DNA of 64,000 bases from Ficedula albicollis (taxonomy: Eukaryota; Chordata; Aves; Passeriformes; Muscicapidae): positions 38,817,717-38,881,716 of the forward strand of contig NC_021677.1 in the NCBI RefSeq assembly GCF_000247815.1, in the 5' to 3' direction. Made by a program: the position numbers and the translations under genes. The notes below the pieces were generated by a model that did no database searches, was not told the DNA's origin, and was given only the letters and a program-made list of their open reading frames with translations. Shown here piece after piece: positions 38,140 through 51,200 of this stretch; the first letter of the stretch is position 1, and each line of letters starts with the position of its first letter.

Positions 38140-41100
38140 CTAAAAGAACAAAATAAAAATCACAATCATTTACATCTTGTAATTGCTAGAGAAGTGGCTT
38201 ATCACTTGATAGTTGAGGTCACTGCATATTGCACTAAGTGATAGAACTATTTCTGCAGAATTGCCTGAATCTAGTCTTTGCCTATTTAAATGTAAAGGAA
38301 AAAGAATGTATACTTGCAAGAAAGACATTCCTAATAATGGATCAATATATTCATGTTACTTCTATTAGAAGCTTGTTTAGTCTGCTCATAAAAAAAAACC
38401 TAAGAAATTCCTTCATGTTAAAACACTGGATGAGACTACCTAGATTTTGAAGAACTTGGGTTTTTTTCCAACTGCCCAACATCAAGCTCCTCTGCACCAC
38501 TTAACCTGATGATGGTGATTATAGAACCACAATTTTAGAATTATAGATTTGTTTTATTCTACCATCCTCCGAACTGGTGAAAACCCTAGTACATATTCTT
38601 AGAAGACTCATTTCCTTGTAACATCCATTAGCTTTCTGTCTCCTTCCCTCTCTGGAAGCAACCTATCCAATACTGATAGAGCTACTTCTGAGAACTGACA
38701 CACTTGCTTCATAGAACTTCTGCTTACTTTCCACTCAAAACCTCCTAAACTTAAGAAAAATAAGAGTTAACAGCACTTACATGGGGAGATTGAACCTTTC
38801 TTCTCTTGCCAGAAGAGCTCTGAAGAAAAAACAATCAAAACAGACTTAATGTTGCACTGACAGAAGACCACAAATAATTCTGTAACATTGTCAAGAGTCT
38901 TTAGAGTATAGAAAAAACCTGACTGTCATTCCATGGATTAAAGAAACCTTTTTTATAATTGAGTGCTTTGGATCATGAGAAATACTACTGGAGAGCAGTC
39001 AGAAGCTGTTGAAGCTTCTCCAAATATGGCAGTCAACAACTATCAATTTAACTGAAGCTTCCTTCAGACAGAATTCAGCTTTTGAAATTGTCAGTATTTT
39101 TGTCCCTAAAATTTGCCCATATCCACACCAATACTTATGCAAAACTTCAGATAAAATGTGTTAATTACTGTGCAACACTACTATTGCCATCATCACATTT
39201 TTTCCCTGATCCTCATTCTAGAGATTCTAAAGCATTGTCAATAGAAATTTCAGCATATGAAAGTTTATGTCTTAACTTCTGGTTTTCAGCCACTTGAAGA
39301 ATGACCTCACAAAGAAAGAACTTTACTGGTCTCCAACACAAATTTTAAAAATTAAATAAAAATGTGTACTGTTGATATTCATTTTTATTAAATGACTCTT
39401 GTTTGGCTGGTCTCAAGGGAGAAGATAAAAATTAAAATGGATAAACAGTAAAAGAGATATTCTTAATGTTACATGGGGAAAGAAGAGCAAGATAACAGAT
39501 AAAAAATTTCTACAGTCAAATAAAGCCTAATGCAGCAACAACTCATGTTCTCTTTGTTCTAATACCCTTTGGTAAGTGAAGGTTAAGGTGTACTATTCAG
39601 AGAGAGAGCTCTGCCTGAAAACCAGAAATAAAGAAAACTAAGTCACAGAATCACATGAAGCAATTTTTAAACAGTTTACTCTCTCATCCTTTTGGAAGAT
39701 ATTCACGTACCATTAGCAATCATATCATGTACATAAGCCCAAATGATTTCACATGTTTTAAGCCATTAATGATTTGTATAAAAAAATCAAAACTTCAGTC
39801 CATTTTCTTGACAGAAGAAGCACTTCTGATTTTAAGGCAAGGGGGAGAAATACAAGCTCTCTGACATATTTCTTACAAATTAGTTAAACTTGGGTCGCAG
39901 CAATTTTCTTCCCCAACAGATACTTTCTTCTTTTGAGTGAGAAATTAGGTAAAGATGAACTGGATTAGACAATCCACATGTAATATAACCACTACACCAA
40001 GCCACAGCTGTTTATTATAAGTGACTGCCCTCCGACTCTAAATTTTTTTCTGTACATCAAAGATTCAACCACAAAAGGCACAAACACATTCAGATATGCC
40101 AAAAGAAGGTGAGAAAAAAATCTTACTACAGATTGAAAATATTCAGGAGACAGTCCTTCCAGCTCAAGGATCTTATCTTCAAGCTTCTTAATTCTCTGAT
40201 AAATGTCTCTTGGTACTGGACCACCTAAATACATCAGTAGTAATGCAAACAAATCAGGAAAAGTGCTTATTTAACTTATTTAACTAAAGATAGCAAGTTT
40301 GACATTTTAATTCTTCAAGATTAGCTATCAACCAATAGCTGAAGAAAATAAATGGATGGGAAAATGTAAAGAAAGGATAATTAATATAATTCAGGGTAAA
40401 ACATTTTGATTGATAAGCCAGTGCAGTCAATGAAAGCAGTAAGACAACTTCATGTAGCTGGCTGAAGTATGTCTGTCAAGGTCCCTGAAACAACTCATGA
40501 TCACTCTTACCAATATGTTGGTCATACATGGTATGTTGCCACCTCCGAGCTGACACCAGCCTTAGTAGAGAGCAGATGGGATGGCAGACCATACAGGAAT
40601 TCAGCTTTGATATCTAAGATAGGTTTCTTTCAGAATAATCTCCACTGAGCATCAGAGGTTGGAGGACAAATATGAGTTGTGCTTGACAAAGAGGAGTGTT
40701 TGCATAGAGGGGAGGAGTGGGGAATGTGCGTATTGAATTGAATAACAGAGGTCTGAAAAAAAAATCAAAAAAATAACCAAACAACCAAAAAAGTCCCAAG
40801 CTCACCTAACAGCCACCCTGACAAAAAAAAAAAAAACAAAAAAACTACAACAAAATCCACTCATACCACAAAAACAAAGCACAAAAAAAATCCCACTTCA
40901 ACCCATTTGCTGTTTTCATCTATACTACAGCAGCTTGGGCTCGTTTCCCCATGGAAAAATAAAATTGATCAAAAGATCAGCCTTACCAAGCATCTTATTT
41001 GCACTTCACAGTATTCTGTAATTAAATAACTATATGAAATAACTGTTTATCACAACTAAGTACTGGCTATTCCATTAAAATGACAGCCTGGTTCTGAACT

Positions 41101-44100
41101 GTATGGACAGCCAAGGCCACAGCAAGCTTTTACTTTTTGACACCCATTTCCTTTTATTCCTGGGTCTGTTAGACAAGACAGTTCTATTCCACAAATAATC
41201 AAAATAAGCACTAATGTGGGGTTTGAGTTTTGGGTTTTTTTGCCATACATCTATTTTGTCCCTTCAAAGAAACAATTGTGCAAGTAACTTCACTTTGCAG
41301 TTCTCTCTACTCAACAGTCAGCAACTACTAATTAAATTGGCTATCCTTTATAACCTAATATTGCTTTCTCTTAAAGTAAAGTGAAAAGAGCAGTAGTAAC
41401 ACCAGAAGCTGTCCTGAAAAACAGCCAGTGAGTCAAGATTAACTTTTTCTGTTGCTGGAAGCAAAAACTGGTGGAACAGGTAGCTTTGGTATGTTACCTG
41501 CTCAGATGAGTATTTTTTGCACAGCTCCCGGAGTATACATCAAATAATATTGAGATGTTCCCTGTGAATGCTGATTTGAACAGGAATTGAGCTGGTGTTG
41601 CATGTTTCCATCTTCTTAACCTATACTATAGTTTAACTGACCATTCTTCCAGACAAAATTTGATCACCTATTATAGGCACAACACGGAAGCAAGGACTCC
41701 TCCTTAGCTACCTTCAACCGTTGTCCCCAAACTCCAAAGCTACACACTGTAACCCTAATGCTGGTCAGCCACTTCCAAATTCTATTTCTATGCACAAAAG
41801 CCAGCTTATTTTTGAGACAGTTATAGAGCTAAGCATCAAGCTCTGACTGCTGCCTCAAGTACCTAGGCACATCTTACTCTCCTTGCTGCCACAGAACTTT
41901 AATCCACTACATAGTCACAGGCATCTAGCAATCTAGTCAACGTTCCAAATATCTTTAAGATAATGGATTGGCACCTATTCAGTATTTAGAAGACAAACAA
42001 ACAAACAAAAAAAAAATCAAGTGTATCCACAGTGTCTTGTGTAGAAAATTCACTTCACTAGATGGAGATTGGGCTTCTGTTCTGAGAATAATTTTCAAGA
42101 AAAATACTAATTCCTTCTTGACAAGTGCCTCATTGTGCCTCAGTGCTGTATTATGGAAAACCAGGGCTGGGGTGAGGAAAGCAGCTACCTAAAAAACATC
42201 AGTAGCCTGATGGCTATGGCATCTATTTTAGTGAAAGGGATGGACTCATGTTTGCAGGCCTAAAGAGAAGTAGTAACAACAAGCTTCCCAACATTCTGGG
42301 AAATAAGCTTTACGCCTAAATGTATTTCAAGAAACATCCATCTTTAGGGAAAAGGTTTCAGGCCATCCTTTGTGTTGATTCTACCACCAGCCCACAAGTT
42401 GTCCATGAAGCAGTCCTTAGACCTAAACTCAGCTTTTCCTGTTCAGTGGGTCAAGACAGGACTCCCGTAGCTTTGGAGAACCCCAAGCTCCAGATACTCC
42501 ATATTGTTTTAAATCCTCTTCTTATGTCCTTCTCTCTTATTTGCCACCACATAAAGTGTACATTGACTAACTCAGCATCTTAAATTGGACATAAACCTCG
42601 GTTCTATTTTGGGCATAAAACCCCAAACATCAGATCACTGTACCTAGGGTGAACTAAACCCTCCAGTGGATCTACCTACTTCTTTTACAGTGTCAGTTTT
42701 TATAGACTTGCCCAGTTTCACCACAGTAATCATAACTGTAGTATAAAATGGCACGCCAATATCAAAATTAAAACATCATACATACCTGTTTGTAACCGTA
42801 AGTGTGCTTCAATGTTTTGCAATCTCTCCTCAACAGCTTGGTTTCCACAATCATGCACGGGTACACTGGCTTTGTGACTGGACCCATGCATTCCTTCAGA
42901 TCTAGTCTGAGGTCCATATGTATTTACTACCCTAGAAACTAGGTAAAGAGAAAATAAATTTCACATATATGCACATGAAACACAAAGCAGATGTAACTAA
43001 AATAATCAAAATACTGAAGAATGTAATACCTGCGGTAAATCAGTTTTACAAAAGTCGTGCATATGAAGGGTCCCACATGCATTAAGATAAAAAGTTCAAG
43101 TAAAAGCATTTTCTTATGTTTTTGCATGAGTAACTAAACGTAACAAAACCCCCGGATTTTACATATGCAAAGTAAAAGAATTACTCATACATTCATGTAG
43201 AATGGCAGTGTCAAGAATTTGTCATCAGCTCCTAATAAACAGCAGAAACCTTAATATCTATGTCAGCAGGTGTACATGTGAATTTTTGTGAATACAAAGA
43301 TGCCAGACCTAATATTACAGGAAGCATCATAAATACATGAAGATGAGAGGAGGTACACAACTAGAAGAACCAATACAATTTCACTTCTAATTTTTGTCAG
43401 TACACTGCAGTGTACTGTGGATTTAAAGACTATACTGGCAGCTCCAGATGTTGAAGCACACACACACGTACACTATCCTATTCAGTACTTCATGAAGGCC
43501 ACATGCTACATTCTTGCTTTAATTTATGCTGGTTTTACTTCCAATTCCTTTCTAAGTGTTTTTCACATTTCAGTTATGAAGTGTTCCTCGAAGTGCAAAC
43601 TTCCCTTTTTTCCTGTATTATGCTGCCATCCACCCAACAAATTAATACTCAGTTTATAACAGTGATTATTGAAAGAGGTTCTTTGTGAAAGATTCTAAAA
43701 TCAAACTCAATTCCCCATTTCCTTCTTAGCTCACCATACCTTTCAATACTTACTATTGTGCCTTACAGTATTATTCTGAATTACAGAATTCAAAGAAATT
43801 AATTGGTTTCTAGGACCAATATCAAGTGGATAACTGAATATTACCACTCTGAAAAATGCAAAAGAGGGTTACTTTCATTCTCATATTGGGTATTTTGTTT
43901 GTTTTTAAAGAAGGGCAACTTGCATACACCTAGAGAGCAGCAGATGAACAAGCACTACCTCATGCACAACTTCTGTTGGACGTGATTTCTATATTATTTG
44001 CTCCTTTCCAAAAAATAGAGCAGTGATAACTCATTCCCCAGCTTATCACTTCTTATAAATCTATGTCTCTAAATATCCAATGTCCCAAAATTATATTCTA

Positions 44101-47100
44101 TTGCAGTACACTTGCACCAACTAATGGAAAATAGACGATAATCCTATTTAATCTCAATTCCTTATTGATGGAAGAAAAGCTAGGTATTGTTCAGCTTCTC
44201 TGTCCTGCTTTATCTTTTCCACATTTCCTTTTACACAATGAAAATAGGCTGTTTTGTTTTGTTCTCTAGTGCCTAACCATTAATTTAGTAGAGCAGTTAA
44301 GGGACTTAAAACCTTGAAGACATAAATGAAAATGTAAAATATGTTAGGTTTGCACTTTTGAGCATTCTATAAGAAGTTTCCATATCAAAAGCCTATGAGT
44401 GCTGTTATATCTGGATACTTAAATGGGTATTAAAAGAGTTGCTTACCCTTTATATGACTTTTAAATCCAGGATAGGGTGTGAAAATTGCATCTGTTCTGG
44501 CACAGCTATTTTCTAAATAAATAATGACATAACAAGTGAGGTTCAAATTATGTATTTATAACTAAAAATATTCTAATCACCATCAGCTTTGATGCTTTAA
44601 ACAAATCTAATTAAAATGCTTTGAACAATTGAAAAATGCAGAAATACTTAATTCATTCTATAAACGCTTGCCCATTAATAGTTTCACACACTTGCATGGA
44701 CCTACTGCTTTCAATTGGATGAGTCACTCATATAAATATATGCACATATGTATATAGAAGTTTACTGGATCAGGACCAAATTTATTTGCTTCTTACTTTT
44801 CCCTGTATTTCTCTGTAACTTATTTTCTTCTCCCTGTACAGAAGCCTTTTTCCTGCTTACCATTGTTATTCTGGTTTTATGTCCTTTTTATCCTTCTCCT
44901 ATTTTTCAACTGACCTAATGTACTCATCAGCATTCTTTCCTAAGCCTTTCTGCATTTATTCTGACCCGTGTGACTTCTTTCATTTGCTTAACCATTACAA
45001 CCTACAGTATGGACCACCTTAATTTTTTTCTAATGTTTATATTTTAATCTCTGTTCGTTACCCCAAAGCTTTACACATAATTTATTATGCCTGAACAATG
45101 AGACAGGTCTTACTATCAATTATTCTGTACATAATTAACAGTTTTGGGAAACAGTATTTCACTATCTAGCACATTCTACTAAACTTCAGATGTCCTTTGC
45201 ACTCCAACTAATATTCAAACAGTTGAACTCTCTAAGAAGCTTACTGAACAATAAGGTTTGATCTCTAAGAGCTTAAGCACCTCATACAGACAATGCATAT
45301 GTGGGCTCACAGGTACTTAGAAAATATCTCTGTACTACTTGTGTAGTTTTATGTATATAAAACTGTCTTAACTTTGAAGATGCATGTGGCCACAGTTACT
45401 GATCCTGTAAATGGGATCCAGTCTGCCTGACGGATTTAAGATTGGTTACAGATACAGCCAATCATACTGCAATGTGAGCAATGTTAAACAAAAAAAGTCA
45501 TTTCAAGTAGCTAGTAATACAACTTCACGGTAAAGAATACTTCTTTGTAATTTAACTAGCATTAAATTAACTTCAATTTGAATATGCAATTCACAAGACA
45601 TTTCTGAATTGCAATTCCATTTACTTTGGAGGAACATCTATTAAAACACTGGAAACAATAGCTACAAAATCATCTGATCTAAGACAGCAGTTGTTAAAAT
45701 TAACACAATACTAGATATAATCTTTCTGTATGCGATGCATTAAACATTGCCATCCAGTGACTCAATTTCTTTTTCTGATATCTGCAGTGCACAGGCAAGT
45801 TCAAAATTTTAAAACAAAGTTACTCTTTTTTAAATGTTCTGTTTTAAATATAGATTGGTGCTTTTGAAAAATAGAAAAAACCAAAAAAATCCAAAAAACA
45901 ACAATAACAACAAAAAAAAGTTCTGTTTTAAATATAGATTAGTGCTTTTGAAAAATAGAAAAAACAAAAAAAATCCAAAAAACAACAATAACAACAAAAC
46001 CCACACAAATTGCTATGAAGATTAAAGTCTGCCTAGCCAGTTACCTTGATTACAATCAATAACATTGCAAAATTCCCTGACATTATTTTCATTGATCTCG
46101 GCTTGTTTCCTCTCGATGAAGGCTGATATCCGCCTGTCAATCTGCAAGTAATAAACATTATAGCATATATCTATTTCATTCTTTAAATTTAAAATTTACA
46201 AAAGTCTTTCATTTTTCTGTTTTTAAACTCAAATAAATCACTTACTTCTGCTTTTCCAGCTTTTATTTGGACCACTTCTGGATCAAAATTAAAATGAGCA
46301 TCCTTCAGATCTCTCAATTCATAACTTCCATACTTTTCTTCAGTCTGACTATTACCATCATAAACATCTAAACTTGTTTGGCTTTCTGTTTTACCTGCAG
46401 GTTCAACATGACCTGTATTTTCCTCTTTGATCAATGACTGGAGTTTTTCTAAGAGAGGCTGAACAAAGAAAACAGTGTATTAGGGTTAAAAAAATAAAAG
46501 TCCAAAAGTCTCAAAGCCAAGAAGGCAAGCACTATTACAATTTCCAAACCAGACCAATGGAAATAATTTTGGGAATTACAACATCTTCCTCTGATGGAAC
46601 ACAGTAATAAGATTAAGAAGAAGTTCCAAATAATGTGCACATCACAATATTGTGATTCTGACCTTTTAGACCTGTGTCTTTTAGAGGTTTATAGAGGAAA
46701 ATTCCCAAATTTCTGTGAAAACCTGCCCATACCTCCCTAAATCAAAGCTTCAATTGCTGACATCAATGCCACTTAATTAACATGTCATTCAAATGCTTAC
46801 TCAGAACAGCAAGGCTTAGTATTTTTCCTCCTTAACAAGAAATCCAGTGCTCTTACACTGTAAAGCCTTTACTTTATCACATCAGCACTACATTCTCCAC
46901 TTGAAACCGTAGTTGCCCACGTGAATGAGAGAACACAGACATGAAATACATAGGCATTATCATGAACACATGCTTTGCTTGACACGGTTGATTATCTACT
47001 TAGGTCATGAAATTAAATGAGAAAAGGCACTGACATTTGTGGCAGGAAAAATGCTTATTTTACTGCAATAACTCTTATGTACAATGTAACATCAAAACCT

Positions 47101-48275
47101 CAGTACATATATGTATGTATGTCTCTGTCTCTTTTTAATTTCCATCAGTTTCATCTAGCCTGAATGTCACTGCTTATTTTCTCTCCACAAATTATTTTAA
47201 TTTTTTTAAAGACAACATGATTTTTAGCAGTCACATTTTCTGAAATGCAATCAAATTCCTACTTGCAGCATTCTTACATGTTAGATGTAAATTTTATTTG
47301 CTTTTATCTTGCATATTTCCTCTTTCTGCTCAACACACCAAAGATCTGGTGGATGTCTGGAAAATAAAGGGTCTTTATTTTACCTACAGACAAGAAAATA
47401 CAGAAACTTCCCTTTTCATTCTCTCAGTAGTATTGCACCTCGAATAATTTACTGAGTAGCTGAAGCAAAGCAATAATATTCAAATCCCATCTTCTACATA
47501 GGAACTATCAAGGTCAAAACACTGCTCAGTTACCAGCTGACAAACTGCTCTCCCTTCCTGCCATGCAATTGAATTACATTTGGCAGGGTTGGAAAGTTCT
47601 AAATAGTTAAAAGAAATGACAGTAATGGTGACCGGCTACTTGGCAAGATGAGACATTAATGTCAAAGAAATTACTCTTTAAAAAAAAAAACAACCTACGC
47701 TGAAAATATATTTAATTGCAGTAAGACACTCCAGGATGTGTCATGCTGGGATAATGCCACTTCTTGAACCACTGAAAGCACTCTATGAGCCTCAAAACTC
47801 ACCCAACGCATGGAATCATTATCATAGCATGACACACACCTGCCGTGTCTTATTGCTTAATTATAACCCACCATAGATGGAAATGTATCACATTTACAAT
47901 GCAAGTCTAGAAATCAATGAGGCTGCATTTATTCAGCCTGCTCACCTACAGTGGCTATTCCCACCACTAATCTGAAAAATCCGTAAATGTGAGTACCTAT
48001 GGAGCATAGTGGAATCCCAAGCATTTAACACTTTTGCATTCATTTCTTGTTGAACACAGCAACATAAGATCAAAATTACTGGAATTTTACAGTTGAGATT
48101 ACTTTTAGTTGTTGACCACTTTTATCAAGCCAAATGTATCCCATGAAATATTTACCTGTAAACATAAAATATGCTGCTGAAGTGCACTAAAGAGCAAGGC
48201 TGGCTGAAGTGCTGATGTGCTCTGAAGCTTGCTCCAATCGATTACAACTTTCACAATATCCTCTCCAAGATTAAG
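38029..48275 (-). CDS. MBIP: MBIP, MAP3K12-binding inhibitory protein 1, partial (exon 1 missing)
   Basis: MBIP is a nuclear subunit of the ATAC (GCN5/PCAF-containing) histone acetyltransferase complex. It was first described as an inhibitor of the kinase MAP3K12 (DLK/MUK) in the JNK pathway. Eight exons (48156-48275, 46246-46458, 46045-46141, 44447-44512, 42786-42938, 40127-40224, 38781-38819, 38029-38139) splice through GT/AG sites into an uninterrupted 897-nt frame: 298 residues plus TAG. The match to vertebrate MBIP is unmistakable, for example FDPEVVQIKAGKAE, TDAIFTPYPGFKSH, GGPVPRDIYQRIKKLED and LAELDEKI. Leucine-rich coiled-coil segments span about residues 205-247 and 266-296, and a basic nuclear-localisation motif GKRRKV lies at 253-258. 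Human MBIP is about 344 residues, so roughly 40-45 N-terminal residues and the start codon are missing. They should lie upstream, where the CpG island is interrupted by poly-G. The extreme C-terminus differs from my memory of the human protein. Confidence 0.96.
38140..38780 (-). other. MBIP intron 8
   Basis: 641 bp, GT/AG. AT-rich, with no other feature recognised. Confidence 0.85.
38781..38819 (-). CDS. MBIP: MBIP coding exon 8 (micro-exon with NLS)
   Basis: 39 nt, 13 codons, phase 0/0. It encodes SSSGKRRKVQSPH and carries the basic nuclear-localisation motif GKRRKV. The acceptor is CTTCAG and the donor CAT/GTAAGT. Because it is in phase at both ends, skipping it would keep the frame but remove the nuclear-localisation motif. 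Confidence 0.93.
38820..40126 (-). other. MBIP intron 7
   Basis: 1307 bp, GT/AG. AT-rich. No conserved exon-like segment recognised. Confidence 0.85.
40127..40224 (-). CDS. MBIP: MBIP coding exon 7
   Basis: 98 nt. It encodes GGPVPRDIYQRIKKLEDKI followed by LELEGLSPEYFQSV and ends in phase 0. The donor is GTA/GTAAGA. Leu/Ile heptad spacing (IYQRIKKLEDKILELE) supports a leucine-zipper helix, which in the family mediates protein interactions. Confidence 0.95.
40225..42785 (-). other. MBIP intron 6
   Basis: 2561 bp, GT/AG, the longest intron between readable exons. It contains an A/C-rich simple tract on the plus strand at about 40755-40890. Short frames here are not exons. Confidence 0.85.
42786..42938 (-). 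CDS. MBIP: MBIP coding exon 6
   Basis: 153 nt. It completes the split Val, runs VSRVVNTYGPQTR through a variable Ser/His-rich linker to CGNQAVEERLQNIEAHLRLQ plus T, and leaves one base for a split Gly. The acceptor is CCTAG and the donor ACAG/GTATGT. The end of this exon begins the first coiled-coil or leucine-zipper region. Confidence 0.95.
42939..44446 (-). other. MBIP intron 5
   Basis: 1508 bp, GT/AG, AT-rich. Nothing else recognised. Confidence 0.85.
44447..44512 (-). CDS. MBIP: MBIP coding exon 5
   Basis: 66 nt. It completes a split Glu codon, encodes NSCARTDAIFTPYPGFKSHI plus K, and leaves one base for a split Val. The acceptor is TTTAG and the donor AAGG/GTAAGC. This is one of the most conserved pieces of the protein. 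Confidence 0.95.
44513..46044 (-). other. MBIP intron 4
   Basis: 1532 bp, GT/AG. It contains the 84-bp tandem duplication close to its 5' end. Confidence 0.85.
45837..46004. repeat. 84-bp tandem duplication in MBIP intron 4
   Basis: Copies at 45837-45920 and 45921-46004 (period 84) differ at one or two bases. Each carries an A-rich segment with AACAACAATAAC-type units. It lies about 40 bp from the exon 4 donor site. Confidence 0.92.
46045..46141 (-). CDS. MBIP: MBIP coding exon 4
   Basis: 97 nt, phase 0 in and one base out. It encodes IDRRISAFIERKQAEINENN followed by VREFCNVIDCNQ, a highly conserved helical segment with a CNVIDC motif. The donor is CAAG/GTAACT. An 84-bp tandem duplication sits in the intron 40-210 bp downstream of this exon. 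Confidence 0.95.
46246..46458 (-). CDS. MBIP: MBIP coding exon 3
   Basis: 213 nt, 71 codons, phase 0/0. It starts PLLEKLQSLIKEE and ends FDPEVVQIKAGKAE, with donor GAA/GTAAGT. The central part (about residues 55-90 of the partial protein) is acidic and poorly conserved, as in other vertebrates. The intron to exon 4 is only 104 bp, unusually short compared with the other introns (0.6-2.6 kb). Confidence 0.95.
46459..48155 (-). other. MBIP intron 2
   Basis: 1697 bp, GT/AG, AT-rich. No additional exon recognised. Confidence 0.85.
48156..48275 (-). CDS. MBIP: MBIP coding exon 2 (first readable)
   Basis: 120 nt, 40 codons, phase 0 at both ends. It begins LNLGEDIVKVVIDWSKLQ and ends ALQQHILCLQ. 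The acceptor is a pyrimidine-rich tract ending in GAAG, and the donor is CAG/GTAAAT. In vertebrate MBIP the corresponding segment (VVKITIDWNKLQ-type in human) is preceded by about 43 residues that are not found in this window. Confidence 0.95.
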
Positions 48276-51200
48276 CTTCAACAGGGCAAAACAAACACAA
48301 TAAAAATTATGTTATCTGTATTAGCATCAAAAAAGTATGTAAGGATTCTACAAGACAACAATTATGCTCAGCCTCATACAGACCCCATCCCAATTTTAGA
48401 AGAGAACATTGGAAAGATTTTATATTGATTATAGTCCAAGCAGCTATCATATTCCAAGTAAGCTGGTATTTGTAGAATATATTCTAAAATTAAAAATTCC
48501 TTACTAACTCTTCATACTTCATTGTATTAATTCGGTCCTTTAATTAATTAGTTTTTGTCTGAAAGCATATTGTCCATGTTAATCACTCATACCATCTTTT
48601 CTTTTAAAGAATACTAGAACCACCGGTATGAAGAAACATGATCCAGGATAGCAGTCCCCTGTAAGTTCATGTATTTTATTCCAAGACTGCAGGACTATCT
48701 TTGCCTGCATGACCCACATCCTGATATAACACCATGGCACATTCTTGAACTTTTACTTGCTGCTAGCCCAAAGGAAGCTTTGTATTAAAAGTAAGTGCTT
48801 AAAAAATAATTATTTTTTAGTATCTCAAAGTTTAACAAACTCTGGATTAAATAGCACCACTAATTAAACCTATTTTCAAATCACACTATTTTCCTGTATA
48901 TGTATTCGTATTGAAGTGAACAATTGCCACAATCTATTCTCACTGCCAAGGAACTGCAATATTTAAATCCCAAGACAATTTTAAAAACCACACATAATCA
49001 ATTTGAAGTATTATTTAGAAGAACTATGTATCTTCTATAAGCTAAAAATACACTTTCTAATACAAAGATGATTGTAAATAAACTCTAATGAGCTAACATA
49101 CTTTATACTTCGCCCTTTTTGTTACACTAAAGCTCTTCTCAAGATTTTAGAGGTTATCACTTTCATTTCCCAAAGCTAAGTAAGTTGTTCTCCAACCAAG
49201 CATCCTGCAAGTGATACCCCAAATTCTAAATACAAATAAAATTATTGTTTGAAATCAAGAGGACCTACAGGTACTCTGCTTGCAACTGAATTCCCAATTC
49301 ATATGCACATTTGTACATCTATTCTCTCAGAGATCAGACAGCTACAGAAGCTGAACTGAGTAGTGCCATCGACCTTTTGGCCCTGGTGCCATGAAAGCCA
49401 AGGGAGAGAAACTCAAGGCAAGAACAGAAGTGAAGACATCATGTCTGGTCACTCTGACCATTCTGATGAAGGAGATAACAAGGACATTACTAGCCTAAGA
49501 AGAATAATCAGAAGATTGTGTTTCTAAAGGAGACCAATAGTCAATCAATCCCTGCATATTCCTCATTCCTTCCATTAAAAAAGAAAGTGGGGGTAGAAAC
49601 AGAAAAAGGTACCTCAGGACGATGACAAAAGTGACCTTTACTTATGGTCTAAAGACATTTAACTTCTAACAGTATCAAATACCGTAAATAAGAACACAGA
49701 ATGCATACACACTCGTGTCCTGAAGCCACCACAAAGTGTATGAGGTAACACTGAGAAACTGCACACAAGAATGCCTCCATCAATCTGAAGGCAATGCTGT
49801 GGATGATAAGCTATTCCACATTAGTTTCAAATCCCAGCATTAACACAAATTTGTAAAAAACTGTAAGCCTGAACCTTCCTTCTTTAGTCAAAGTTCAGCC
49901 TTGCTAAATTCACGGTTAGTTCCAAAATTACACAGCAAAGGAGACAGTCTGATTAGATATATAATGTATTTTAGGTAATTTTCACACAAATGGTCATCCC
50001 TGTTTAGTACTTAAGCTAAGTACAGAGGATGTACGAAAAGTAATGATCTAGGACATCTTGAACAAGTTTCAAAATCAAGACTGTATTTAGAATTTAGTAG
50101 GAATAAAATTTACTTTTGGAATTAAGCCATTGTGCATATGATCACCTGAAAGACATATTTCTGCCCAAAGTTTCTAGAGTAACATCTCCTATATGCTACA
50201 TTACAGTCTACTGACAGGGTAAAAAAAGGTGTAGATTAAGTCATCCAAATGAAACAAAACAGAAGCACTACTGCAATTTCCAAAAAAACCTCCTTTTTCA
50301 AAAAGAATAAGCTGATACGTGCCTTCTCCTGTCCAGGTGGTTCAATGCACAAAAAGCAACAGAACTTCTCACTTAGAATAATTTAGAGGCCAGTCATATT
50401 TTTAACTCACAGACACTGCTTTTAAATAAAAGTAAAGAATAAACCCCTCCTGCATCAACAAAAGTTTCTAGTACAATAGAGTAAGTTCTCAATCTTTCAC
50501 ATCCTACTACTTATTAGAACTGTGACAGATTTATAAATTCAGTGTTTTGATAACTTCAAAGCCTTTATCTGATTGATTACAAGTCCACAGCCTATTCAAT
50601 TTACAGGATCATAAGTAATTCCAGCCCTTTTGAAATCTGTTTTATGAAAACACTGGCTATCACTTGAATCTTAAAGAAATTTTCAGGATCAGCTATATTG
50701 GTTTTAAGAGCTGTTATGTGCAGATGTCCTCCTGGTAACTGCCGTTGATTGCTCCGGTAAAAGAAAATTCCCTGCCAGAAACATTCCTGCTTACAGCCCA
50801 ATTTACTAGCATAAATCCAACTTAAACTACGATAATGAATCACAAACTGTGACTGCTAACAATTTGGAACATGCTCAGTCATCTCTTCAAAAGGGAAATG
50901 GGGAATTGGTAGTTTCAGTCAAAAATGCAGACAGTTTGCTAGAATCCATAAGGAGGTAAAACACAGCAGTTCAATCTGTCAGAACTCAAGCACTGGCAGA
51001 CAAGTGTGCAACTCAGCAACTGCAAAGGATCATAACTGAGCAATTAAAAGGACTTTCACAGCTAAGCTGGAGCAACCAGATCCTTATTCAACCACTGCAC
51101 TGGGCAGTAAAATGTGTCTGCTGTCATGGAAAGAAGACACTCCAAGCACCAAAGAGGACAATTATACTCTGCACCACAGCTACTGCAACTCTACTGAGGG

